A DNA stretch of 22,351 nt. It comes from an uncultured bacterium (GTDB lineage: Bacteria > Actinomycetota > Coriobacteriia > Coriobacteriales > Coriobacteriaceae). Under the pieces are notes generated by a model, which had not been told where the DNA came from, did no database searches, and was given only the letters and a program-made list of their open reading frames with translations. This document shows positions 12,865-20,031 of this stretch, in pieces (positions within the stretch are counted from its first letter, which is position 1; each line of letters opens with the position of its first letter). The stretch is taken from assembly GCA_905215445.1 (NCBI GenBank), contig CAJMPZ010000039.1, positions 1 through 22,351 on the forward strand, in the 5' to 3' direction. The position numbers were made by a program, and so were the translations under genes.

Positions 12865-13541
12865 GTTCTCTGTACCTCCAGCACTCTTTCGAATTCTTCC
12901 GGCAATTCCTGGATCATGTTTTCGTCCCCTATGACAGAGACGAGGTCTTCCTTCATAAACATTGGAATGCCAAGCGCGTGCGCCTGGTCCGTCAAAGACC
13001 ATGCCCACTCCGGTTCCGTATGAACCTTCCTGCTCTGCGCCCCGGTCATGGTACCGACGACGATCCAGTTGATTCCGGAAAGGTCGACCGTACCGGGATC
13101 GTCGAATAGCGGCTCAAAAGTAACGAAGAAGTGATTTGCTTTGACGTTTTTCCGAAGGGCGTCGATACGCCACAGCTCCGCTTTCCTCGTCACCGTAACG
13201 CCGAACCATGCGTTTTCCAGGTCGGTATTTAAATCCAGCAAATCGGGTCTCTTGGTCAGGAACAGGAACTGATGCTGTGGATTCTCATGGATCTTTGCAA
13301 ATACCTCGTCTCGCCATTCCAGCTTCCACCCGGAGAGATCGCTCATGCCGGTAAGGAGAAAGTTCTGCGGGCGTTTCTTTTCCATCATCTTGAGCTTGCT
13401 CGGGAAGAACGCAGGATCAGCGAAGTCGTCAATCATATGCCAACGTTTCACATTGTTACGGGCATAGCAATATGGACACCCCACCGTGCAGCCGATGACG
13501 ATATTCATATTCTGAATCTGATTTTTGATGCAGATGCTCAT
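12852..13541 (-). CDS. Radical SAM mobile pair protein A
   Basis: 229 residues. The cluster-binding motif is CTVGCPYC (C18, C22, C25), near the N-terminus, followed by FLLTGMSDLSGW, QFLFLTKRPD, WFGVTVTRKAEL and FVTFEPLFDD; the last three resemble the DUF5131-like phage Gp37/Gp68 radical SAM group. It is the partner of the overlapping protein B gene. The start ATG 13541 overlaps the TGA of a truncated sirtuin frame as ATGA and has only a weak ribosome site, so its translation may depend on ribosomes finishing the sirtuin stump. Met12 (13508) is an alternative but sits very close to the first cysteine. Reaction unknown. Confidence 0.87.
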   Translation of the reverse strand: MSICIKNQIQNMNIVIGCTVGCPYCYARNNVKRWHMIDDFADPAFFPSKLKMMEKKRPQNFLLTGMSDLSGWKLEWRDEVFAKIHENPQHQFLFLTKRPDLLDLNTDLENAWFGVTVTRKAELWRIDALRKNVKANHFFVTFEPLFDDPGTVDLSGINWIVVGTMTGAQSRKVHTEPEWAWSLTDQAHALGIPMFMKEDLVSVIGDENMIQELPEEFERVLEVQRTWRK

Positions 13542-13738
13542 AACGCCTGCCTACCTGCCTCTCCCGTAAACACGCAATCAGCCTCCCCCACCTTGCGGGC
13601 AAAAGCCTCGATATCTTGCTTGCAAGCAGCAGGCTCGCAATCGCTCAAATCGTATGACGTGCCGCCGTTTCGATAGACGGCCCGATGGGAAAACGATCGG
13701 CTGACAAGCCCGATGCCGAGCTTCTCGCACAGGGTCAT
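13538..13738 (-). pseudogene. N-terminal stump of a SirTM-like sirtuin
   Basis: 66 codons: MTLCEKLGIGLVSRSF, then YRNGGTSYDLSDCEP and EADCVFTGEAG. This is a clear paralog of the intact sirtuin at 16064-17029 (MTLYEQFVIELTNQSF, YRSGGTPYELSDREP, EADCVLVGGASG). Similarity ends inside the NAD-binding glycine motif; three codons later the frame stops in an ATGA overlap with the radical SAM protein A start. A GGGAG ribosome site and promoter remain, so the stump is probably still transcribed and translated, and may now serve only to drive the radical SAM pair. The rest of this sirtuin is not on the far side of the pair. Confidence 0.85.
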
Positions 13739-13881
13739 CCGTGCTCCCTTTCAACTATAATAAACAGGTGTCTATAAACAGTATCCTTGTTGATTTTCGC
13801 AGGGGCAATGAACAAACGCGTGCACCTGTCGATAAACGAACAGCTACTGGACATTGTCAAACGACTCAGATTGGAGAGGCG
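13739..13881. promoter_or_regulatory. Divergent control region 1 (sirtuin stump / TetR1)
   Basis: Aligns along its whole length with the control region at 17030-17172. Two direct copies of ATAAACAG (13760-13767 and 13774-13781) stand 14 bases apart, and ACAGGTG is mirrored by CACCTGT further on. A TATTAT -10 for the leftward gene overlaps the repeats. The repeats are the likely TetR target and would allow autoregulation. Confidence 0.6.
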
Positions 13882-14442
13882 ATGGGAGAAACCAAGATCG
13901 ACCGCCGGCGGCGCTACACCCTCTCGGTCATACAGGAGGCGTTCTTCGCGCTGCTGGCCGAGGTCGGCTTCGCGAAGATGACGGTGGCGGACATCTGCCG
14001 CCGCGCCGAGATCAACCGGGGAACGTTCTATCTGCATTACGAGGATAAGTACGCGCTGCTCGATGCGCTTATCGACGAGGCATTGGCAGCGGCTCCCCCG
14101 CTTGAGGGGGTTGAATCGGCAACGCTTTGCCAGCGTCCGCCGGCAGACGACGATTATCGCCTGCTTTATTCGGACAGCGACTCATACGCTCGCGTAGCCC
14201 AGCGCGTCATAGAACGCGGAGCGGAGCAGATGGTTCCCTGGGTCATGGAGAAAACAGGGCTTTCACGCGAAGACGCCTTCCTGCTCTTCGTCCACAACGT
14301 CCAGGGCAATCTGGCCGTCAACCGCCTGCTCGGCTGGAGACGAGGCCCCGAGTTCACCCATGCCCAGGAGCTGCTCAACGCCTATTCCGAAGGGGGCTTA
14401 CTGGCGGTATCCGCTCTTCGCGATTCCGATAACCCATCGTGA
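13882..14442 (+). CDS. TetR/AcrR-family regulator (TetR1)
   Basis: 186 residues. The N-terminal helix-turn-helix (TLSVIQEAFFALLAEVGFAK, MTVADICRRAEINRGTFYLH, YEDKYALL) is canonical TetR; the C-terminal ligand domain carries LSREDAFLLFVHNVQGNLAV. The ATG at 13882 has GGAGAGG just upstream; earlier codons in the open frame lie in the control region. It is divergent from the sirtuin stump and very similar to TetR2 at 17173, to which it is clearly a duplicate. It probably represses the leftward promoter and itself, and may cross-regulate the other copy because their binding regions are alike. The ligand is unknown. Confidence 0.92.
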   Translation: MGETKIDRRRRYTLSVIQEAFFALLAEVGFAKMTVADICRRAEINRGTFYLHYEDKYALLDALIDEALAAAPPLEGVESATLCQRPPADDDYRLLYSDSDSYARVAQRVIERGAEQMVPWVMEKTGLSREDAFLLFVHNVQGNLAVNRLLGWRRGPEFTHAQELLNAYSEGGLLAVSALRDSDNPS

Positions 14443-14460
14443 CCTGCGATTCAGGAATAC

Positions 14461-14490
14461 CAGCCTCCGAGCCCTCTCGTTCGGAGGCTG
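14461..14490 (+). terminator. Hairpin after TetR1
   Basis: CAGCCTCCGA/TCGGAGGCTG forms a perfect 10-bp stem with a 10-base loop, 19 bases after the TetR1 stop. There is no U-run, so terminator strength is uncertain. It lies between convergent TetR1 and the sirtuin operon. Confidence 0.5.
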
Positions 14491-14573
14491 CGGCTAAAAC
14501 CTCATTGCGCGTCTACCGCTCCGCGTTACTCGCCACCTGCCCGCGCCACCGAGAGCAGGGCGCCCAAATCGGC

Positions 14574-15374
14574 CTAGATCGCCCCTGCCTTGCTTCCAAG
14601 CTGCAACGGAGCCGAGTCGCCCGAGATGTTTACGCTCAAAAGGTGCGCATCCGGCAGCTTCGCGGTCATGCTCCAGAACGGGAGCGTGATGATGCCGGGG
14701 GTCATCTCGCCCACGCCGAGCTCCAGCAACAGCACGCGGCCACTGCTGCGCTCGCGCACAAAGCGTTCGTATCGTTCGAGGCTCTCGCGCCATGCTCCGC
14801 CTTGCAGAAACGTGTCGTCGCGCACCCACGGCACAAGCTGCCAGCCGCAATGCGGGCATCGGGGGATATCCTCGCTGAGGACCTCGAACCCCGCCATGCC
14901 CGCGAGCATGCGTTCGACGTAGGGGCTCGCGTCGAAGAGCTCGTCACAGCATGGCTGCTTGCACTGAAGGTGCGCGAAGCTTCCCTGATAGTTACAGGTT
15001 CTCTCGTCGGGAAACGTCTTCTCGGCCTGGGTGTCCACATTGGTGCTCAGGATGAAGTAGTCCTTATGGCCGATGAGGGACCGTAGGTCGAGATAGGGCT
15101 GCGAGGCCAGCTCGCGCAGCATGAAATCGATATATCGCGCGTAGTAGGCCCATTGCTGCTCGAGGCTGGGGTAGAGGTGGTAGAAGCCGTCGAAAAGGCT
15201 CTTGAAGCCAAAGGCTTGCTGCCAGTCCGCCATTCCTGCGCGCGCCATGCCCGCGCGGTTGTAATGGTTGAACCCGGCGGCGCTCGACATGCCCGAGCCG
15301 ATGCCGACGATGATGGCGTCGGCATCGTCGATAAGGCTTCGAAGCCTACGCGCTTCTCTTTCTAGGGGTGGCAT
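14574..15374 (-). CDS. SirTM-like (class M) sirtuin 3 of the operon
   Basis: 266 residues. NAD-binding GIGSGMSSAAG (24-34), TNVD (111-114), the YQG motif with Gln130 where classical sirtuins have the catalytic His, zinc cysteines C138/C142-143 and C173/C176 (PRCPHCG), and the GVGEMTPGIITLPFW signature all match SirTM, the ADP-ribosylating sirtuin class of Firmicutes. Known SirTMs modify lipoylated GcvH and sit with a macrodomain protein and a lipoate ligase; neither is visible here, so the target is unknown. The ATG at 15374 overlaps the end of sirtuin 2 by 13 bases and has GAGGAG inside it, indicating coupling. It is the last gene of the three-sirtuin operon. Confidence 0.87.
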   Translation of the reverse strand: MPPLEREARRLRSLIDDADAIIVGIGSGMSSAAGFNHYNRAGMARAGMADWQQAFGFKSLFDGFYHLYPSLEQQWAYYARYIDFMLRELASQPYLDLRSLIGHKDYFILSTNVDTQAEKTFPDERTCNYQGSFAHLQCKQPCCDELFDASPYVERMLAGMAGFEVLSEDIPRCPHCGWQLVPWVRDDTFLQGGAWRESLERYERFVRERSSGRVLLLELGVGEMTPGIITLPFWSMTAKLPDAHLLSVNISGDSAPLQLGSKAGAI

Positions 15375-16060
15375 CGGGCGATCTCCTCGAAAGCCGGGGC
15401 CATATCGCCGTCAACGAGAATCGTCTCGCACGAAGCGTCGGGCGCCATGGCCTGGCCGTAGTTGAACACGATGTAGGTGGCGTGCTCGCAGGCGTTCGCG
15501 ATCTGGGCGAGCATGCGCTTTATGACGCCGTTGTGCAGTCCCACGCCAAGTTCGAGGATGGCGACCCTGCCGTTGCGATGGGCTTGCACAAGACGCGCGA
15601 GCTCGTCGAGCTGGGTCATGGCGAGGGCGTCTGGATGGGCGAGACGCCGCTCGTCGATCGACGTGCGTATGCTCCCCTCCGTCTCGAGCACGCGGTTCTC
15701 GTTGAACCCTGCGCGTACGAAGTGCCCGTCGATATTGCACGTGATCACGAAGGCGTCGGCGTGCTCTGTAAGACGCCGCAGCCCGTTCATGAGCGGGCTG
15801 GGCTCATACTCGACATACTCCTTTTGATGGAACCGCTCGACCCATCGGCTTCGCACGCTGGCATCCGGGGAGGCGAGCCCCTGCAGCATGCAGCCGATGC
15901 CGTCGGCCTGAGCGAGGTCGCCGTACGCCTCTCGGAAATGAGCATCGGCGCAGAAGAGGTTGAGCCCCTCTGCCATGTCCAGCCCGTTGCTGGCGCCGAT
16001 GATGACAAGATCCGCCTCGGAAAGCGCCGTGCCTATGCGAACTGCTTTCACCGTTTCCAT
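15362..16060 (-). CDS. SirTM-like sirtuin 2 of the operon, zinc-less variant
   Basis: 232 residues, shorter than its neighbours. It keeps the Rossmann glycine motif IIGASNGLDMAEG (21-33), the TCNID motif (107-111) and the AILELGVGLHNGVI segment equivalent to the SirTM GVG-xTP region. The catalytic Gln/His position is Glu128 (ETEGS), and the paired zinc cysteines are absent. It may bind NAD or ADP-ribose without transferring it, or act as a subunit or regulator of the two complete sirtuins beside it. The ATG at 16060 has a strong GGGGAGG site, 4 bases after the stop of sirtuin 1, and the gene end overlaps sirtuin 3. Family membership is clear by motif order and context; activity is inferred to be altered. 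Confidence 0.8.
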   Translation of the reverse strand: METVKAVRIGTALSEADLVIIGASNGLDMAEGLNLFCADAHFREAYGDLAQADGIGCMLQGLASPDASVRSRWVERFHQKEYVEYEPSPLMNGLRRLTEHADAFVITCNIDGHFVRAGFNENRVLETEGSIRTSIDERRLAHPDALAMTQLDELARLVQAHRNGRVAILELGVGLHNGVIKRMLAQIANACEHATYIVFNYGQAMAPDASCETILVDGDMAPAFEEIARCHP

Positions 16061-16063
16061 GTG

Positions 16064-17029
16064 CTACCTCCCCAGCGTCTTGCGCACGTCGGCGAGCACG
16101 TCGGCGATGTCGGCGCGAACGGCGAGCCCCCGATCCTCGATCGCGCGGGGGAGAAACTGCGTCCTGTTGTTCACGGCGATGTAGCTAGCCTGCGACAACT
16201 GCGCCGTGAGGGCCCAGAACGGCTCCTGGATAAACGCGGGCGTCATGCGGCCCACGCCCAGCTCGAGGAAAAGGATCCTCTGCCGCGCGTGCGCGTCGAG
16301 CCAGTCGGACACCTTGTGGTACTGCTCCTCGTAGAGCTCGCCCTGCAGGAAGTTGCCGTAGCCGCGAACCCAGGGGAACGCCTCTGCCCCGCAGTGCGGG
16401 CAGCGCGGCACGAGCTCTGTCGGAACCTCAAGGCCGTCTCCCATGGCCTCTACCATGTGGGAGACCGGCTCGACCGCGTTCCACACCTCGTCGGTGCAAC
16501 AGTGGGAGCACTGAAAGAAGCGGTGGTCGCCTTGGATCTCTGCCACTTTCTCCCAGGGATAGAGCTTCACAAACTGCGTGTCCTGGTTGGTGGTGAGCAC
16601 GAAGAAATCCTTCTCGGCGAGAATGGCGTCGAGGTCCCTGTAGGGCTTGCGCAGCGGGGCGTTGAGCGTGGTGTCGAGGAAGGTGGCGAGGTATCCCCAG
16701 CGCGCCTCGGCGGTGGGCCAACGGTAGAACGACCCCTCGAAAGCGCCCTTGAAACCGTAACGCTCGGCGAATTTGCCGAAATGCTTGCGATAGGTTGCGT
16801 TGTCTTCGTAGTAGAAGTCGCCGCCGCCTGCCGCGGAGAGACCGGAGGCCCCGCCCACAAGCACGCAATCGGCTTCATCGATCATGCGGGCGACGTCCTC
16901 AATTTGCTGCTCGTAGGGCTTAGGCTCGCGGTCACTCAGCTCATAGGGCGTGCCGCCGCTGCGATAGGCGGCCTGAAGGGAAAACGATTGGTTGGTGAGC
17001 TCGATAACGAACTGCTCGTACAGAGTCAC
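16064..17029 (-). CDS. SirTM-like (class M) sirtuin 1, first gene of operon
   Basis: 321 residues from the GTG at 17029, which has AAGAAGG 6 bases upstream and aligns with the ATG of the truncated paralog at 13738. Motifs: VLVGGASGLSAAGGG (57-70), LTTNQD (145-150), IQGDHRFFQCSHCC with Gln166 in place of the sirtuin His and zinc cysteines C174/C177-178, PRCPHCG (C210/C213), and FLELGVGRMTPAFIQEPFW. These are the distinguishing marks of SirTM-type protein ADP-ribosyltransferases. An extra 50 N-terminal residues precede the Rossmann core and are shared with the stump. Divergent from TetR2. Substrate is unknown; no GcvH-like, macrodomain or ligase gene is nearby. Confidence 0.88.
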   Translation of the reverse strand: MTLYEQFVIELTNQSFSLQAAYRSGGTPYELSDREPKPYEQQIEDVARMIDEADCVLVGGASGLSAAGGGDFYYEDNATYRKHFGKFAERYGFKGAFEGSFYRWPTAEARWGYLATFLDTTLNAPLRKPYRDLDAILAEKDFFVLTTNQDTQFVKLYPWEKVAEIQGDHRFFQCSHCCTDEVWNAVEPVSHMVEAMGDGLEVPTELVPRCPHCGAEAFPWVRGYGNFLQGELYEEQYHKVSDWLDAHARQRILFLELGVGRMTPAFIQEPFWALTAQLSQASYIAVNNRTQFLPRAIEDRGLAVRADIADVLADVRKTLGR

Positions 17030-17172
17030 TGGATACCTTCTTTCAGCTATTATGAACAGGTGTTGATAAAAAGTATCCATGTTGATTTGTGCGAGAGCAA
17101 TGAACAGCTTCGATGCGCCGTTGATAAACGAACGATTGCCGGGCATTGTCGAGCGTTGCAATTGGAGGGGTA
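17030..17172. promoter_or_regulatory. Divergent control region 2 (sirtuin operon / TetR2)
   Basis: Equivalent to 13739-13881. ATGAACAG (17052-17059) and ATAAAAAG (17066-17073) keep the 14-base spacing of region 1. A leftward CATAAT -10 lies in the first repeat's vicinity, so a bound TetR protein would block sirtuin transcription. Confidence 0.6.
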
Positions 17173-17727
17173 ATGGAAGCGGGGAAGATCGATCGTCGCC
17201 GACGCTATACACTCTCGGTCATACGGGAGGCGTTCTTCGCGCTGCTGGCCGAGGTCGGCTTCGCGAAGATGACGGTAGCGGATATCTGCCGCCGCGCCGA
17301 TATCAACCGTGGCACGTTCTATCTGCACTACGAGGACAAGTTCGCCCTGCTCGACGCGCTTATCGACGAGGCCTTGGCGGCGGTGCCGCCGCTCGAGGGA
17401 ACGGAGGCGGGTGCCCTCTGCCAGCGTCCGCCGGCAAACGATGACTATTATCTGCTCTACTCGGATGACGACGCGTACGCCCGGGTGGCACAGCGCGTCG
17501 TCGAGCGCGGCGCCGAGCAGATGGTTCCCTCGATCATGGAGGAGACTGGGCTTTCGCGCGAGGACGCCTATCTGCTCTTCGTCCACAACGTCCAGGGAAA
17601 TCTCGCGGTCAACCGCCTGCTCGGTTGGAGGCGAGGGCCCGAGTTTGCCCACGCTCAGGAGCTGCTCAGCGCCTATTCCGAAGGGGGCATGCGGGCGGTA
17701 TCGGCTCGTCACGATCCCCGTAGTTGA
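17173..17727 (+). CDS. TetR/AcrR-family regulator (TetR2)
   Basis: 184 residues, the same architecture as TetR1 with most residues identical, including IDRRRRYTLSVI, ADICRRADINRGTFYLHYED and the C-terminal RLLGWRRGPEFAHAQELLS. The ATG at 17173 follows TTGGAGGGG. It is divergent from the intact sirtuin operon, so it is the likely repressor of that operon. Differences from TetR1 cluster in the ligand-domain half, so ligand or strength may differ. No operon partner follows; 204 non-coding bases separate it from the flavoprotein gene. Confidence 0.93.
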   Translation: MEAGKIDRRRRYTLSVIREAFFALLAEVGFAKMTVADICRRADINRGTFYLHYEDKFALLDALIDEALAAVPPLEGTEAGALCQRPPANDDYYLLYSDDDAYARVAQRVVERGAEQMVPSIMEETGLSREDAYLLFVHNVQGNLAVNRLLGWRRGPEFAHAQELLSAYSEGGMRAVSARHDPRS

Positions 17728-17859
17728 TTTTAACCGCAGGCCATTTCGGGCAGGCGACGTTGCTATGGCCCCTCTTTGGTTTTCGATGTTGTATAAGGCA
17801 ATTGCAATCGCCTTGAGCTTCTTTAGGGAACTTGAGCAAGAGATATGGCCTGCTGGCGA

Positions 17860-17914
17860 TTGATTAACCCCATTTGTTTTGGTTACAAGAAAAAATGCTG
17901 CGCGCCTGCAGCAT
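17860..17914 (+). promoter_or_regulatory. Promoter and leader hairpin of the flavoprotein gene
   Basis: TTGATT (17860-17865) and TACAAG (17884-17889) with an 18-base spacer give a moderate promoter. Just after it, ATGCTGC-GCGCCT-GCAGCAT (17895-17914) is a perfect 7-bp inverted repeat at the transcription start and before the AAGGAGAGG site, suited to an operator. Upstream, CAATCGCC/GGCGATTG (17805-17812 with 17855-17862) is a further inverted pair. Confidence 0.5.
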
Positions 17915-17931
17915 GAAGGAGAGGGAATCCT

Positions 17932-18462
17932 ATGAATATCGTTGTATTGAGCGGCAGCCCGCGTAAGGGCGCCAATACCGATACCATGGTCGAGGCGTTT
18001 GCCGAGACCGCGCGTGAGGGCGGCAATACGGTCGAGGTCGTCCGCGTTGCCAGCAAGAAGATCGCCGGCTGCTTGGGATGCCAGTACTGCTTCGCTCATG
18101 AGGGCGTCTGCGTGCAGAAGGATGACATGGTCAACGTGATCGAGTCGCTGAAAGACGCAGATATGGTCGTCTTTGCCTCGCCTATCTACTGGTTCGATAT
18201 CACTGCGCAGGAGAAGGCTGTCATCGACCGCCTGTACGCCTTCGGTGCTACGGGCTTCCCGTTCACCAAGACGGCCCTTTTGCTCGATAGCCACAGCGAG
18301 GGCGTCTATGATGCGGCGATCGCCATGTACAAGTCCACGTGCGCATACTGCAAGTGGGAGGACCAGGGCATTGTCACCATCAGCGGTATGACCGAGCGCG
18401 ACAGCATGGCCTCCTCGCCCAAGCTGGAAGAGGTGCGAGAGCTCGCTCGCAAGCTCGCCTAA
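17932..18462 (+). CDS. Flavodoxin-fold NAD(P)H-dependent reductase, iron-sulfur flavoprotein-like
   Basis: 176 residues, probably cytosolic. The FMN phosphate-binding loop is SGSPRKGANT (7-16) and ASPIYWFDI (about 82-90) is the second FMN contact. C47-x2-C50-x2-C53-x6-C60 matches the compact four-cysteine motif of archaeal/clostridial iron-sulfur flavoproteins (CX2CX2CX4-7C), so a 4Fe-4S cluster is possible. Such proteins shuttle electrons or reduce quinones and other electrophiles. ATG 17932 follows AAGGAGAGG. It stands as a single gene with its own promoter. The electron partner is not visible. Many related flavodoxin_2 proteins keep fewer cysteines and no cluster, which is the alternative. 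Confidence 0.85.
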   Translation: MNIVVLSGSPRKGANTDTMVEAFAETAREGGNTVEVVRVASKKIAGCLGCQYCFAHEGVCVQKDDMVNVIESLKDADMVVFASPIYWFDITAQEKAVIDRLYAFGATGFPFTKTALLLDSHSEGVYDAAIAMYKSTCAYCKWEDQGIVTISGMTERDSMASSPKLEEVRELARKLA

Positions 18463-18642
18463 GGGCAAGAAGAGCGCATGGCAATCGGTGTTGGTGGAAA
18501 TGCTTGCTGTCCTTACCGAGAGATAGGGGCGCATTCCCTCAAGCGCCGTATAGAACAATTTTTAAACGCAGAAAAATAACTGAAAACAAATTAATCCGCG
18601 TTAAAATATTGTCAAACAGAAGTTAATGAGGGAAGGTTGCGT

Positions 18643-19932
18643 ATGCGTCGCAAGGCAGACGAGCTACTTAGGGAATGGCGAGACAGAGCTGATAGAAAAC
18701 CTTTGCTGGTCAAAGGCGTGCGCCAGTGTGGCAAGACCTATTTGCTCAGAACGTACGCCCAGGATCTTTTCGAATCGGTTGTCTACGTTAATCTTGAGAA
18801 CGACCGGTCGGCGCGAGCGGATTTTTCGGGCGGTCTTGACCCTCATTCGATTGTGCGCGCGATCGAGGCTCGTACGGGACAGCGTATCGTGCCTGGCAAA
18901 ACCTTACTGTTCATTGACGAGATCCAGGCATGCGAGGAAGCGCTCACTTCCCTTAAATACTTTTGCGAAGATGCTCCCGAGTATTACGTTGCGGCTGCCG
19001 GGTCGCTTCTTGGGGTTGCCATTAACCATCAGTCGTATTCGTTCCCCGTCGGAAAGACCGACTTGATCGAGATGACTCCACTCGATTTCGAGGAGTTTCT
19101 CTGGGCAATGGGGCACGATCAGCTGGTCGATGAGATACGCTCGTCATTCGAGTTAATGGGTCCTCTTGCGCCAAGCCTTCATGAAAAGGCGCTTAGGCTC
19201 TATCGACAGTATCTTGTTGTTGGCGGAATGCCCGAGGCGGTCCAAACGTATATCGATGATCAGTCAATCATTGATGTGGCCGAAAAGCATCGGATTATTC
19301 TCGACGGATATTCCGCCGACACCAATAAATATGCTGATGAACGCTTGAGCGCAAAGACGCGTGCGTGCTTCGATTCCATTCCACAGCAGCTTGCCAAAGA
19401 GAATCGCAAATTTCAATACAAGGTAGTGCGAGCGGGGGGCAATGCGTCTCTCTTTGGAGATGCTCTCGACTGGCTTGTATTGTCGGGTACGGTGGCGCGC
19501 TGCAGCCTAGTCGGGCAGATCAAAAGCCCTTTAGAGGCCTTCGTTAACCCTTCTGCTTTTAAAATCTATCAGGCGGATACAGGGCTGCTCGTCTCCAAGG
19601 CCGGTGCTCAACGCGCCGATATTCTTGCCGGCATCGGCGGCACATTCATGGGTGCACTTACCGAAAACTACGTCGCCCAACAGCTTTCAGCCATGGGCTA
19701 TCCGCTGCATTATTGGGCGCGAGATAATCGTGCGGAAATCGACTTTGTAGTAGAGAAGCAGGGATGCTTGTCTGCGATTGAAGTCAAGGCGGGAGAGAAC
19801 ACAAGATCTCGAAGCCTGTCCTCACTTAAAAAGACCCATCCGGGCGTACGCCTTATCAGGCTATCGACTAAGCCCTTTGGAATGAATGATGGGCTTATGT
19901 CTGTTCCACTTTATGCGGCATTTTGTCTATAG
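18643..19932 (+). CDS. AAA ATPase with AAA_14 and DUF4143 domains
   Basis: 429 residues. The Walker A loop GVRQCGKT (25-32) and Walker B LLFIDEIQ (88-95) lie in an AAA_14-type domain; the middle holds the LVVGGMPEAVQTYID sensor-like motif; the C-terminal DUF4143 region includes AFKIYQADTGLL and then AEIDFVVE with AIEVKAG, a PD-(D/E)xK nuclease-like pattern. These proteins are common and poorly understood in anaerobes, with suggested links to DNA or toxin-antitoxin biology. ATG 18643 has GGAAGG 6 bases upstream; a TTG two codons earlier is weaker. A TAAAAT box at 18602-18607 may be its -10. A fragment of another family member lies at 9001-9213. Confidence 0.88.
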   Translation: MRRKADELLREWRDRADRKPLLVKGVRQCGKTYLLRTYAQDLFESVVYVNLENDRSARADFSGGLDPHSIVRAIEARTGQRIVPGKTLLFIDEIQACEEALTSLKYFCEDAPEYYVAAAGSLLGVAINHQSYSFPVGKTDLIEMTPLDFEEFLWAMGHDQLVDEIRSSFELMGPLAPSLHEKALRLYRQYLVVGGMPEAVQTYIDDQSIIDVAEKHRIILDGYSADTNKYADERLSAKTRACFDSIPQQLAKENRKFQYKVVRAGGNASLFGDALDWLVLSGTVARCSLVGQIKSPLEAFVNPSAFKIYQADTGLLVSKAGAQRADILAGIGGTFMGALTENYVAQQLSAMGYPLHYWARDNRAEIDFVVEKQGCLSAIEVKAGENTRSRSLSSLKKTHPGVRLIRLSTKPFGMNDGLMSVPLYAAFCL

Positions 19933-19954
19933 GGATGATGCTGGTGTAATGCAT

Positions 19955-19992
19955 GGGGCCCAGGGCGCAGCGTTTACTGCGCTCCGGGCCCC
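19955..19992. terminator. GC-rich hairpin between the convergent ATPase and topoisomerase genes
   Basis: GGGGCCC/GGGCCCC (19955-19961 with 19986-19992) enclose a GCGCA/TGCGC stem. It sits where both converging transcripts would end. It lacks a long U-run, so it may act together with other signals. Confidence 0.65.
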
Positions 19993-20031
19993 GCTGCTTA
20001 GTTAAACCATGACGGTTTGGTCGCCGTCGTC

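Noticed and set aside
15368..17173. 601-codon plus-strand open frame antisense to the sirtuin operon
   Set aside because: It is the shadow of three well-supported minus-strand genes in GC-rich sequence; it has no ribosome site and no family pattern.
17050..18558. 502-codon minus-strand frame across TetR2 and the flavoprotein gene
   Set aside because: It crosses two clear plus-strand genes and their control regions and shows no motif; antisense openness is expected at this GC content.
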